A DNA stretch of 11,873 nt. Source: Candidatus Nanopelagicales bacterium. GTDB taxonomy: Bacteria; Actinomycetota; Actinomycetes; S36-B12; UBA10799. Below are positions 1 to 7,693 of this stretch, one piece after another. Where the stretch lies: assembly GCA_030699055.1 (NCBI GenBank), contig JAUYKX010000084.1, positions 1-11,873 on the forward strand, given 5' to 3'. Numbering within the stretch: position 1 is the stretch's first letter; each line of letters starts with the position of its first letter. Both the position numbers and the translations under genes were made by a program. A model generated the notes under the pieces. It was not told the origin of the DNA. It ran no database searches and was given only the letters and a program-made list of their open reading frames with translations.

Positions 1-318
1 ACACTGCAGACGCCGCCATACGCGGCCCACAGCTACGGCAACTTCGTCACGATCACGCACCGCGACGGCACCGAATCGATCTACGCGCACCTGGCGGCGG
101 TCACTGCCCAGGCGGGTCCCGTCACTGCGGGTACCCAGATCGGTACCGTCGGTTGCTCCGGCACCTCCGGCGAGCCCAACGGCTGCAAGTCGACCTACGG
201 AGCCCACCTGCATCTCGAATGGTCAGGCCTCCGTTGGAAGACCGGCCAGTACGGTGAGCTGCCGCCGTTCTTCAACCAATGGCGCGGCAACCCACCCCGC
301 TGCTACCAGGGTTGCTGA
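1..318 (+). CDS. M23-family metallopeptidase, C-terminal part (5' end outside window)
   Basis: Reading frame 1 is open from the first base to TGA at 316-318 and gives the last 105 residues of a LytM/M23 peptidase, a secreted zinc endopeptidase that cuts peptidoglycan cross-bridges. Visible family marks are the strand around GNFVTITH, the YAHL motif with a conserved His, a glycine-rich turn (TAGTQIGTVG) and the metal-binding HxH in AHLHLEW. The first zinc-ligand motif (HxxxD) and any signal peptide lie upstream of the window. Between the glycine turn and HLH there is a short insert carrying two Cys (CSGTSGEPNGC), and the tail ends with two more (RCYQGC). These could form disulfides, which fits an exported protein. 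The gene ends convergently against the - strand gene at 368, with 49 bp between them and no obvious terminator hairpin. Family assignment is firm; the exact bond cleaved is unknown. Confidence 0.88.
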   Translation, partial: TLQTPPYAAHSYGNFVTITHRDGTESIYAHLAAVTAQAGPVTAGTQIGTVGCSGTSGEPNGCKSTYGAHLHLEWSGLRWKTGQYGELPPFFNQWRGNPPRCYQGC

Positions 319-367
319 ACGGGTCCCTACCTGTTTGTGCCGGGTCGCAACCGCAGTCCGCTCAGCC

Positions 368-1651
368 TCAGCAGTTGACCTCGTAGTGCTGGCTGCGGAA
401 CGGCGGCGGCGAAGCAGCCGATCGGTCCGTATCCGCGTAATCGCGCAGGTGGCTGGTGTAGCTGACCCACAGGCCGCCATCGGCGTCATAGCCCCGGGCG
501 AGCACCTTGCCCGCCCGACGCAGATCGGCCGCTGCCGACTTCTCCACCAGCGCCATGTCTGGTCCGGGTAGCACCTGTAGCGCAGCGGAACCCTTCTCCA
601 ACGCTTCCCGACCCTCGTCACTGCGAACCAGCACAGTGGTCCAGCCGGGTTCGCTACCCACGCTCCCCACCGAAAGATCGGCGACCAGACCCGTGTAGTC
701 GGTGCACTCCAGGCAGCCTTTGAGGGCGGCGTCGCGCATCTCGCGCACCGGCACGCGCATCAACTCTCCGCCGTCATCGTCCTGGGCGATCATCTCGCCC
801 GCACGAACGTCAACCTTCGAGACCTGATCCAGCTCGACACCTTCGGCCGCGATCGCCGGTCCCAGCAACTCAGGATCAAATGAACGCGTGCAGAACAACG
901 CGATCTTCAAGACCACTGCCCCGGCGGCCGTTTCCCGGTAGTGCCACGGGAACCGTTGCAGAGCACTGACCCCGCTGATCTGGCACGGGGTGCCGACCAG
1001 GGCAATCCGCTCAACCCCCTTGGGCAGGCGATCGTTCAACGATGCGAGCAGATTCGCCTGGTGGTACACACTCCCCGCGCAGGCCGCGACCTCCTCAGGC
1101 GTGGTGGCCAGCACCGGACGGCCGTGAAGGGCGTCGAGCCGTTGATTCATGATCACACCGTCGATGTACCCGGCCCGCAGAAGCTCCGCCAGCAGAGCGG
1201 TGACGACCCCGCCATCCTGCGCACCCGCGGCGCGATCCACGGCCTGGGCGGAGAAGCTGTCCACCACCCGGCCGAGCAGCGGCAACGAGCCCGTCCCGGC
1301 TTCGGTCGCATTGGGTTCGCCGGCAAGTTCGGCTCGCTCCTGGGAGACATCCAGCGCCAGGCGCTCGGTGCGCAAACCCGCCATCGGGCAGTAGTCCCAG
1401 CAGGCAGAGCAACCGGTGCACATCCGGATCAGGGTCGGGCGACCGTCTTCGCCGATGCCGATCGATTGCGATGGGCAGGCAGCGATGCAGCTTCCGCAGC
1501 CGACGCACCGATCAGCGTCGATCACGCCGGCGGCCGTCTTCTGAAACCAGATCTTGTTCGGCATCTCCGGAACACCACTGGCCGCCGCAATCTCGTCGCG
1601 GATGTCCGCCGAAGGATCGGTGATCTGCAACCCCGTCGTAATTGGACTCAT
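368..1651 (-). CDS. FrhB-like F420-type iron-sulfur flavoprotein, likely electron donor to the siroheme reductase
   Basis: 427 residues. Residues 48-89 carry two consecutive 4Fe-4S motifs of the CxxCxxCxxxCP type (Cys 49, 52, 55, 59 and 78, 81, 84, 88). From about residue 140 the FrhB/FdhB-FpoF core follows: DGGVVTALLAELL (146-158), GTPCQ (220-224), FCT (253-255), then GCLECTDYT and ADLSVGSVG (312-332). Cys 223, 254, 313 and 316 match the positions that can hold another cluster in this family. Family members carry a flavin and move electrons between coenzyme F420 and Fe-S clusters; some relatives use other partners. The ATG lies in an ATGA overlap with the upstream reductase stop, behind a strong GGAGG (1657-1661) at 5-base spacing, so the two are translationally coupled. 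I infer a complex in which this subunit feeds electrons to the siroheme enzyme. F420 use itself is not proven. No membrane segments or signal peptide, so probably cytoplasmic. Confidence 0.83.
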   Translation of the reverse strand: MSPITTGLQITDPSADIRDEIAAASGVPEMPNKIWFQKTAAGVIDADRCVGCGSCIAACPSQSIGIGEDGRPTLIRMCTGCSACWDYCPMAGLRTERLALDVSQERAELAGEPNATEAGTGSLPLLGRVVDSFSAQAVDRAAGAQDGGVVTALLAELLRAGYIDGVIMNQRLDALHGRPVLATTPEEVAACAGSVYHQANLLASLNDRLPKGVERIALVGTPCQISGVSALQRFPWHYRETAAGAVVLKIALFCTRSFDPELLGPAIAAEGVELDQVSKVDVRAGEMIAQDDDGGELMRVPVREMRDAALKGCLECTDYTGLVADLSVGSVGSEPGWTTVLVRSDEGREALEKGSAALQVLPGPDMALVEKSAAADLRRAGKVLARGYDADGGLWVSYTSHLRDYADTDRSAASPPPFRSQHYEVNC

Positions 1652-3276
1652 TCTTCCCTCCCGGCAGCGGCCCCGGTTAGAGCCGCGTGGCGGTCAAATT
1701 CGGTTGGCCCCAGCTCATCCAGGGTCAACTCTCCGCTCGCCACTGCGGTGAGTAGAGAGCCGATAGTCCCGAAAGCGTCGGAGGTCGGGAATTCATTCCG
1801 CACCCAGACCCCGAGTTCGCCCGCAGCCGCGTCTCCCCCTATGGCCACATCCATCGCATCGAAGGTCGACTGCTCGTCCTTGCCCATGGCCCCGCGCAGG
1901 CCAACGTGCCCGTACGGCACCTGGGCACATGACGCCTTGCAGCCGGACATGTGAATTCGCAGGCCCTCAAGCCGATCCCATCCGCTCGCGGGAACCCGCT
2001 CCCGCAGGTATTCGATCAGTTCCACCCCGTACTTCTTCATGGGCAGGATCGAGAACTTGCAGAAAGGGGCGCTGGTGCAGGCGATGACCGCCCGCTCAAA
2101 CGGATCGGCGGCAGGGCTCAGGCGCCCGATCAGCGACTCGGCCCGCAGCCGGTCGACATCCGCGACCCCGGTCAGAATCAGATCCTGACGCTGGGTGAGG
2201 CGTACCCCACCGTCTCCATGGACCCGGGCCAGCCGGGCAACCTCGGTCAGCTCGTCGGCGGTCAGGCGTCCGACCGGGACGGAAAGCCCGACGTAACTGG
2301 TGCCGCTCAGATCGGGGTGGATGCCCAGGTGGCTCTCCTGGGTCCAGTCGGACAGACTCACGCCGCCCGCCTCGACTTCGGGCACCCGCCCAAGGATTTC
2401 CCGCGTCAAACGATCAGTCCCGAGTTGGTGAACCAGGGCGCGGAAACGGTTGACACTCGAGTGCTCGAAGTCCCCCTCCTCGCGGAACAGGTCGAGCATC
2501 GCCCGAACCACCTTCGGGACCAGGTCGGGCCGCACGAAGAGATCCAGCTCGCTGGCCAGGCGCGGGTAGTCCGACAGCCCGCCGCCCACGTGCACCCGGA
2601 ATCCAAGATCACCGTCGAGCTGCGCGGGGGTGAACGCCAGGCAATTGATCCTCGTGATGAGGCAGTCGGTCCGGCAGCCCGTGATCGCCACCTTGAACTT
2701 GCGCGGCAGGAACGCGGAAACCGCTTCATCGGTGCTGGTCAGCTTGTCGACCGCGGCGACGATCGGAGCGACGTCGATCACCGCATCGGGATCTACGCCG
2801 TTGACCGCACATGAGGTGACATTTCGCATCGAGTTGCCGCACGCCTGGTACGTCCTGATCCCGACTGCCTCCAGCCGATCCCAGATCTCGGCCAAGTGCT
2901 CGAAACGAATCCAGTGGACTTGGATGTCCTGCCGTGTCGTGATCTCGACGAAGCGATCGGGGTCGGTGACACCCTCCGGCCGGACGGCGAAATCCCGCGC
3001 GATATCGGCTATCGCCAAAGCCTGCTCGTTCGTCAGCCAGCCACCGGGGATTCGGATCCGCAGCATGAACGTGCCCTCGTAGCGGTCGTCGTAGACGCCG
3101 ACGAGACGCAACTTGCCGACACCCAGCGAGCCCTGGTCGGAGGGATGCAGGTCCTCGAAACAGACCGGCCCGGCGGCCACTATGGCCGCTCTGATCTCGC
3201 TGGGGCTCTGATCTTCGGTGAACAGGGGTTCGCTGCGCTTCATGAGGACTGGCCAATCACCGCGAAAGGGTAACAC
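1648..3276 (-). CDS. Siroheme/4Fe-4S nitrite or sulfite reductase (assimilatory NirA/SirA type)
   Basis: 542 residues from a GTG at 3276. A second candidate is ATG 3243 (residue 12, MKRSEPLF); neither has a good Shine-Dalgarno, so the start is uncertain. The enzyme family performs six-electron reduction of nitrite to ammonia or sulfite to sulfide in the cytoplasm. Two ferredoxin-like half-domains are visible: about residues 50-123 (FMLRIRIPGG, TTRQDIQVHWI) and about 305-365 (SYVGLSVPVGRL, GVRLTQRQDLILTG). The siroheme/4Fe-4S signature is Cys400-x5-Cys406, then Cys446-x3-Cys450 (GCKASC). Another conserved stretch, ACGNSMRNVTSC (145-156), resembles the siroheme/substrate side. I cannot separate nitrite from sulfite reductase by eye. 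No PAPS reductase, sirohaem synthesis or nitrate genes are adjacent. The unusual neighbour is the coupled FrhB-like gene, which would replace ferredoxin or NAD(P)H as the electron source. 43 bp separate it from copA upstream. Confidence 0.87.
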   Translation of the reverse strand: MLPFRGDWPVLMKRSEPLFTEDQSPSEIRAAIVAAGPVCFEDLHPSDQGSLGVGKLRLVGVYDDRYEGTFMLRIRIPGGWLTNEQALAIADIARDFAVRPEGVTDPDRFVEITTRQDIQVHWIRFEHLAEIWDRLEAVGIRTYQACGNSMRNVTSCAVNGVDPDAVIDVAPIVAAVDKLTSTDEAVSAFLPRKFKVAITGCRTDCLITRINCLAFTPAQLDGDLGFRVHVGGGLSDYPRLASELDLFVRPDLVPKVVRAMLDLFREEGDFEHSSVNRFRALVHQLGTDRLTREILGRVPEVEAGGVSLSDWTQESHLGIHPDLSGTSYVGLSVPVGRLTADELTEVARLARVHGDGGVRLTQRQDLILTGVADVDRLRAESLIGRLSPAADPFERAVIACTSAPFCKFSILPMKKYGVELIEYLRERVPASGWDRLEGLRIHMSGCKASCAQVPYGHVGLRGAMGKDEQSTFDAMDVAIGGDAAAGELGVWVRNEFPTSDAFGTIGSLLTAVASGELTLDELGPTEFDRHAALTGAAAGREE

Positions 3277-3287
3277 CGGGCCGCTTC

Positions 3288-3318
3288 AAGATCGACTCAT
3301 CTGTCCGGTACCGATCTT
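3288..3318 (-). other. Possible hairpin between copA and the siroheme reductase gene
   Basis: In the 43-bp gap after the copA stop, AAGATCG and CGATCTT form a 7-bp perfect inverted repeat with a 17-base loop. There is no T-run after it on the - strand, so it is a poor intrinsic terminator. It could act as a processing site or partial attenuator that separates expression of copA from the reductase. It may also be chance, since a 7-bp repeat with a long loop is weak. Confidence 0.2.
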
Positions 3319-3319
3319 C

Positions 3320-5608
3320 CTATTCGAGCGGACGGAATCGCCTCAGTCGCAGGCTGTTGGTGACAACGAAGACCGAGCTGAACGCCATTGCCGCCCCCGC
3401 GATCAACGGGTTGAGCAGGCCCAGCGCCGCCAGCGGCAAGGCCGCCACGTTGTAGGCGAAGGCCCAGAACAAGTTGCCCTTGATCGTGCGCAGGGTGGCC
3501 CGGGACAAGGCGATCGCGTCGGCCGCCGCTCGCAGATCTCCCCGCACCAGGGTCAGGTCGGCGGCCTCGATGGCCACATCCGTTCCCGTCCCCATGGCCA
3601 GACCCAGGTCGGCCCGGGCCAGCGCGGGCGCGTCGTTCACCCCGTCGCCAACCATCGCCACGACCCGACCTTCGTCCTGCAGACCCTTGACGACCTCCAC
3701 CTTCTGGGCGGGCAGCACCTCAGCAACCACCCGGTCGATGCCGACCTGGCCGGCCACGGCCCGGGCGGCCGCCTCGTTGTCTCCGGTCAACAAGACCGGC
3801 GTCAGACCCAGCTCGCGTAGCTCCCGGACCGCCTGTTCGGATGTCGGTTTGACTGTGTCCGAGACAACCAGGGCGCCCGTGATCCGTCCGTCCCAGCCGA
3901 CGAACACCGCTGTCTGACCGCGGCCGGCGGCGGCTTCCGCCGCCGCCCGGACGTCGTCGGGCATCTTGGATCCCATTCGTTCGGCCAACCAGTCCAGCCG
4001 ACCCGCGGCGACCTGATGGCCGGCCACTGCGGCTGACACGCCCCGGCCTTCGTGGTTGCGAAAGTCCTCGGTCGCCGGGAGTTGGCCGACCTTTCCCCGA
4101 GCACCGGCGGCGATCGCGGCGGCGATCGGATGCTCGGAGGCATCCTCCAACCCGCCGGCCAGGCGCAGTAGCTGGTCACCGTCGGTGCCCACCGTCGGAT
4201 GGACCCCGACCAGCGTCATGCGACCGGCGGTCACCGTGCCGGTCTTGTCGAGCACGATCGTGTCCACACGCCGAGTCGACTCGAGCACCTGCGGGCCTTT
4301 GATCAAGATGCCGAGCTGAGCACCACGCCCCGTGCCGACCATCAGGGCAGTGGGCGTTGCCAGACCCAACGCGCAAGGGCACGCGATGATCAGGACCGCA
4401 ACTGCCGCGGTGAAGGCGGTCTGCGCGGAATGCCCGGTGATCAGCCAGGCGGCCAGCGTCACCAGGGAAATCACAATCACGATCGGCACGAACACCGCCG
4501 ACACCCGGTCCGCCAGGCGTTGGACGGGGGCCTTTCCGTGCTGGGCCTCGGACACCAGTCGGGCCATCTGGGCAAGCTGGGTGTCGGCACCTACTCGGCT
4601 GGCTCGCACCACCAAGCGGCCGGAGGTGTTAACCGTCGCCCCGACCACGGCATCACCCGGGCCCACGTCGACCGGAACCGGCTCGCCCGTGAGCATCGAT
4701 GCATCGATGGCCGAGATTCCTTCCACCACCGTCCCGTCAGTGGCGATCTTCTCCCCCGGGCGGGTGACGAACAGATCACCCACCGCCAATTCGGTGATCG
4801 GGATGCGCTGCTCGACGCGCCCGTCGGGTCCGCCGCGCAGCACGGCGACGTCTTTGGCGCCGAGTGACAGCAAGGCTTTCAGTGCGGCGCCGGAGCGCGT
4901 CTTCGCCCGCGCCTCCAAGTAGCGGCCGACGAGAATGAGCACGGTCACCCCGGCGGCAACCTCAAGATAGATCTCCTCGCCGGCCCCCGCTGCGGGCAGG
5001 AGTGAGAATTCCATCTTCATTCCCGGCATCCCGGCATGACCGAAGAACAGGGCCCAAAGGGACCACACGTAGGCGGCACTGACCCCGACCGAAATCAGGG
5101 TGTCCATCGTTGCCGCCCCGTGCCGAGCGTTCAGGAGCGCCGCCCGGTGGAACGGCCAGGCTCCCCACACGACCACGGGCGAAGCCAGAGTGAGGGAGAG
5201 CCACTGCCAGTTGTCGAACTGCAGCGGCGGCACCATCGCCAATATGACCACCGGGACGGTCAGGGCAAGCGAAATGACCATTCGCCTGCGCAATCCGTCA
5301 ACATCGTCGTCTCCGTGGTCGTGTTCATGTCCACTTGAGGAGTGCCCGTCTTGCCGGCCCGGTTGCAGGGCGTCTGCCGTTTCCGAATGCGGACCCGCTG
5401 CCGCGGGCAGCGTTGCCCGGTAACCCGTCGCCTCCACCACCGAGACCAGTTCGTTCGGGTCCAGATCGTCGGGGTAGGACACCCGAGCGCTCTCAGTCGC
5501 GAAGTTCACACTCGCCTCCACGCCCGGTACCCGATTGAGCTTCTTCTCGATACGGGCCGCGCAGGAGGCGCAGGTCATCCCATTGATGGCGAGTTCGACG
5601 GCGGCCAT
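3320..5608 (-). CDS. copA: Copper-exporting P1B-type ATPase
   Basis: 762 residues, full length for the family. It pumps Cu(I) out across the membrane using ATP. Order of parts: an N-terminal heavy-metal-associated domain with GMTCASC (Cys13, Cys16); a His/Asp-rich linker (His 74, 89, 94, 96, 98); membrane helices; the actuator TGEP motif; the CPC metal site in the transport helix (410-412, [13 protein letters not shown]); the phosphorylated Asp454 in DKTGT; the SEHP nucleotide-binding His; GDGVND (654-659); and the final-helix signature [21 protein letters not shown] with the last-helix Met and Ser residues marks the Cu(I) subgroup rather than Zn/Cd pumps. A short Met/His-rich external loop ([13 protein letters not shown]) may receive or release copper. 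The ATG at 5608 is 9 bp after the copZ stop, so the pair is an operon. copA is a well-supported symbol by family; copper specificity is inferred from motifs. Confidence 0.95.
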   Translation of the reverse strand: MAAVELAINGMTCASCAARIEKKLNRVPGVEASVNFATESARVSYPDDLDPNELVSVVEATGYRATLPAAAGPHSETADALQPGRQDGHSSSGHEHDHGDDDVDGLRRRMVISLALTVPVVILAMVPPLQFDNWQWLSLTLASPVVVWGAWPFHRAALLNARHGAATMDTLISVGVSAAYVWSLWALFFGHAGMPGMKMEFSLLPAAGAGEEIYLEVAAGVTVLILVGRYLEARAKTRSGAALKALLSLGAKDVAVLRGGPDGRVEQRIPITELAVGDLFVTRPGEKIATDGTVVEGISAIDASMLTGEPVPVDVGPGDAVVGATVNTSGRLVVRASRVGADTQLAQMARLVSEAQHGKAPVQRLADRVSAVFVPIVIVISLVTLAAWLITGHSAQTAFTAAVAVLIIACPCALGLATPTALMVGTGRGAQLGILIKGPQVLESTRRVDTIVLDKTGTVTAGRMTLVGVHPTVGTDGDQLLRLAGGLEDASEHPIAAAIAAGARGKVGQLPATEDFRNHEGRGVSAAVAGHQVAAGRLDWLAERMGSKMPDDVRAAAEAAAGRGQTAVFVGWDGRITGALVVSDTVKPTSEQAVRELRELGLTPVLLTGDNEAAARAVAGQVGIDRVVAEVLPAQKVEVVKGLQDEGRVVAMVGDGVNDAPALARADLGLAMGTGTDVAIEAADLTLVRGDLRAAADAIALSRATLRTIKGNLFWAFAYNVAALPLAALGLLNPLIAGAAMAFSSVFVVTNSLRLRRFRPLE

Positions 5609-5617
5609 CGTGGCGCC

Positions 5618-5875
5618 CTAGCCAGCAGCCGGTGATTCGGATGCGCCCTTGGCAACTGGCACGAACTCGTAACCGGCCTCGTCGACCGCCTCGGCAATCT
5701 GTTTCGCATCCAACGGCTGGTCACTCGTCACCGTCACTGCGGAAACACCTTTCGGCACGAGATCAACCGCCACCTCGCTGACGCCCGCCAGAGACGAAAT
5801 CTCGTCAGTCACCGCCCGGACGCAATGGCCGCAGGTCATTCCGGACACCTGGTACACCTCGGTAGTAGTCATCAT
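5618..5875 (-). CDS. copZ: Copper chaperone CopZ (heavy-metal-associated domain protein)
   Basis: 85 residues (84 if it starts at the second Met). A single ferredoxin-like heavy-metal-associated domain with GMTCGHC near the N terminus. This binds Cu(I) through the two Cys and hands it to the N-terminal domain of CopA in the cytoplasm. The downstream pattern (GVSEVAVDLVPKGVSAVTV, then ITEAVDEAGY-like IAEAVDEAGYEFVP) is typical, followed by a short Ala/Ser/Pro tail. Two ATGs are adjacent (5875 and 5872). AGGAG at 5879-5883 is 3 bases from the first and 6 from the second, so the second ATG is the better placed start. It is the first gene of the copZ-copA unit. No CsoR, CueR or ArsR-type regulator gene lies in the window. 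Confidence 0.92.
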   Translation of the reverse strand: MMTTTEVYQVSGMTCGHCVRAVTDEISSLAGVSEVAVDLVPKGVSAVTVTSDQPLDAKQIAEAVDEAGYEFVPVAKGASESPAAG

Positions 5876-6013
5876 CCGCTCCTCTGGTCATCTGCCTTCG
5901 ATCCGCTCAACGCCGTTGACCCATCACGTCTTCCCACCAACGGTAAGGGCCGTAACCGAGTCGCGGTGATCGTAGTCCTCGCGTCGCCGGCCCCCGTCCA
6001 CCATGATGGGCGG
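5876..6013. promoter_or_regulatory. Divergent promoter region between copZ and the antiporter operon
   Basis: The 138 bp between the starts of copZ (-) and the KhtT-like gene (+) must hold both promoters. The clearest structure is an imperfect palindrome at 5941-5958, CGGTAAGGGCCGTAACCG, in which 14 of 18 bases are paired. It would suit a dimeric regulator such as a copper sensor, but it does not match the CsoR or CueR sites I know. A TTGACC at 5916-5921 with a weak AACGGT 17 bases later could serve the + strand, at low confidence. No convincing -35/-10 pair was seen for copZ. Confidence 0.4.
5879..5883 (-). promoter_or_regulatory. Ribosome binding site of copZ
   Basis: AGGAG on the - strand. 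It lies 3 bases before the first ATG (5875) and 6 bases before the second (5872), which favours the second ATG as the true copZ start. Confidence 0.6.
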
Positions 6014-6493
6014 ATGGACATAAGTGAAACCCTGCTCCCCGGCGTTGGCCTGCGCTACGAGCTGACCACAACCAACGGCGATCACATCGGGTTGGTGGTG
6101 GCCCGTCACGGCGAGGTCACCCTATTGTGCTATTCCGAGGATGATCCCGACGTCTCGTTCACGGTGGCCCGAATGACCCGGGAGGAGTCGGAAGCGGTGG
6201 CCGATCTGTTGGGCGCACCCCGGCTGGCCGAACGGTTCGCCGACCTGTCCCGGGAGGTCCCGGGCCTGATGGCCGCCCAGATCGAGATCACCGCCGAATC
6301 GCCGTTCGCCGGGCGGACCGTTGCCGACACCCGAGCCCGGACACTGACCGGAGTTTCGATTGTCGCGGTTTTCACCGAGGGAAAGGTGCTCGTCTCGCCC
6401 GATCCCGACACCCTGCTGCCGGTCCACGCCACCTTGGTGGTGATGGGATCGGAAGACGGCATCAATGCCCTGCAAAAGCGGATCGCGGGCTGA
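6014..6493 (+). CDS. Cation:proton antiporter regulatory subunit (KhtT-like, TrkA-C domain)
   Basis: 159 residues. ATG 6014 gives the N terminus MDISETLLPGVGLRYEL, which is the usual beginning of KhtT-like regulators; the open frame further upstream lacks family features. Residues 1-70 form the N-terminal domain. Residues about 85-159 form an RCK_C/TrkA-C domain (AESPFAGRTVADTRA, GVSIVAVFTEGKVLVSPDPDTLL, ATLVVMGSEDGI), which binds small ligands such as nucleotides in this family. In Bacillus subtilis, KhtT controls the KhtU K+/H+ antiporter. The antiporter follows after 15 bp, supporting the same role here. It should be a soluble protein bound to the cytoplasmic face of the antiporter. Only a weak GGGCGG precedes the start. 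Confidence 0.85.
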   Translation: MDISETLLPGVGLRYELTTTNGDHIGLVVARHGEVTLLCYSEDDPDVSFTVARMTREESEAVADLLGAPRLAERFADLSREVPGLMAAQIEITAESPFAGRTVADTRARTLTGVSIVAVFTEGKVLVSPDPDTLLPVHATLVVMGSEDGINALQKRIAG

Positions 6494-6508
6494 ACCACAG
6501 TCGCTGAC

Positions 6509-7693
6509 ATGGACATCGACCTGGCGCTCCTTGAGCTCGGGATCATCCTGGTCCTGCTCGGGTTCGCCGGGGGGATCGCCCGTCGCGTGGGGATTCCCGC
6601 GATTCCGCTGTACCTGCTGGTGGGGCTGGTGCTCGGGGTCGGTGGGTTCCTGCCCATCGACGATGCCGCGGAGTTCATCGAGGTCGGCTCCGAGCTGGGT
6701 GTGATCCTGTTGCTGCTCGGGTTGGGGATGGAGTTCTCCCCCGACGAATTCATGTCGAGCCTCAAGCGGCACAGGTCCTCCGGAATCGTCGATGCCGTGC
6801 TCTCGGCGACGCCCGGCGCGGCGGCGGGATTCATTCTCGGAATGGGCTGGCAGGGCGCCCTGGTATTGGCTGGAATCACCTGGATCAGCTCATCCGGCAT
6901 CATCGCCCGGATGCTGACCGACCTGGGTCGGCTGGGTAACCGGGAAACGCCGGCGATCCTCTCGGTGTTGGTGATCGAGGACATCGCGATGGCGGTCTAC
7001 CTGCCGGTGACCGCCGTCCTGCTCGTCGGCGGCGAATGGTGGCTGGCGCTGATCGGCGCCGCCGTGGCTTTGCTGGCCGTTGCCCTGGCCCTGCTGGCTT
7101 CCCGAACCGTGGGTAACCGACTGACTCGGATTCTGGGGAGAGCGGGACGCGAGCAGGTGGTGATCAGGACGGTCGGGGTGGCGGTACTGGTGGCCTCTCT
7201 CGCTGAATTGATCCATGTCTCGTCCGCAGTCGGGGCGTTTCTCGTGGGTCTGTCGCTCAACGGTTCGACAGCGACCAAGATCGCTGAACTGATCGCCCCG
7301 CTGCGGGACCTGTTCGCGGCGATGTTCTTTGTCGGGTTCACCCTGGCCATCGACCCGGCTACCTTGTGGCCGATCTTGCCCGCAGCGCTGATTCTGGCGC
7401 TGTTCGGCATCGGGTCGAAGTACCTGGTCGGGCGGTACGCGGCTCGCGTCGAGGGGGCCAGCCGGGCGGGTCAAACGCGCGCGGGGACCGCTTTGATCGC
7501 CCGCGGGGAATTCTCGATCGTGATCGCCGGATTGGCTGTGGTTTCGATGCCCGAGCTACCGATCAGTCCGCTGGCATCGGCCTACGTGCTGCTCTTGGCC
7601 GTGATCGGCCCCGTACTCGCCCGGTACTCCGGTCAAAATTCGAGAATGAGCTCCCTTCGCAGCCGACTGCGCCGACCGGGCAAGGCCACATGA
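6509..7693 (+). CDS. CPA2-family cation:proton antiporter (KhtU/Kef-like)
   Basis: 394 residues, almost entirely hydrophobic helices, giving about 12 membrane segments of the Na_H_Exchanger fold. It starts directly in a helix (MDIDLALLELGIILVLLGFAG). Family marks are the LLLLGLGMEFSPDEF stretch, the acidic pair in VLVIEDIAMAVYLPV (probable ion-binding site of the transport core), GAFLVGLSL, FFVGFTLAIDP and RGEFSIVIAGLA. It ends after the membrane domain with a short basic tail and has no TrkA-N nucleotide-binding domain, which agrees with control by the separate KhtT-like protein encoded 15 bp upstream. Likely role: K+ (or Na+) efflux in exchange for protons for pH, osmotic or electrophile stress; the ion is not decided by sequence. 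Its TGA (7691-7693) overlaps the ATG of tgt. Confidence 0.88.
   Translation: MDIDLALLELGIILVLLGFAGGIARRVGIPAIPLYLLVGLVLGVGGFLPIDDAAEFIEVGSELGVILLLLGLGMEFSPDEFMSSLKRHRSSGIVDAVLSATPGAAAGFILGMGWQGALVLAGITWISSSGIIARMLTDLGRLGNRETPAILSVLVIEDIAMAVYLPVTAVLLVGGEWWLALIGAAVALLAVALALLASRTVGNRLTRILGRAGREQVVIRTVGVAVLVASLAELIHVSSAVGAFLVGLSLNGSTATKIAELIAPLRDLFAAMFFVGFTLAIDPATLWPILPAALILALFGIGSKYLVGRYAARVEGASRAGQTRAGTALIARGEFSIVIAGLAVVSMPELPISPLASAYVLLLAVIGPVLARYSGQNSRMSSLRSRLRRPGKAT

Noticed and set aside
941..1954. Long open frame on the + strand, antisense to the FrhB-like gene and the end of the reductase
   Set aside because: It has low-complexity Arg/Ala/Pro-rich composition, no family features, and covers strongly conserved genes on the other strand; it is a by-product of high GC.
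1951..2814. Second long + strand open frame, antisense to the siroheme reductase
   Set aside because: Same reason: no domain features, no ribosome site, and the opposite strand has clear catalytic motifs throughout.
3288..3318. Intrinsic terminator separating copA from the reductase
   Set aside because: The stem is only 7 bp with a 17-base loop and no T-run; kept only as a weak hairpin feature.
5825..6013. Upstream extension of the KhtT-like frame
   Set aside because: It overlaps copZ on the other strand and adds nothing conserved; the family N terminus begins at ATG 6014.
6130..6984. Long - strand open frame antisense to the KhtT-like gene and the antiporter
   Set aside because: Ser/Arg/Pro-rich artefact opposite two genes with firm family matches.
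7366..7689. Upstream extension of the tgt frame
   Set aside because: It lies inside the antiporter, reads as Arg-rich noise, and the conserved Tgt N terminus begins after ATG 7690.
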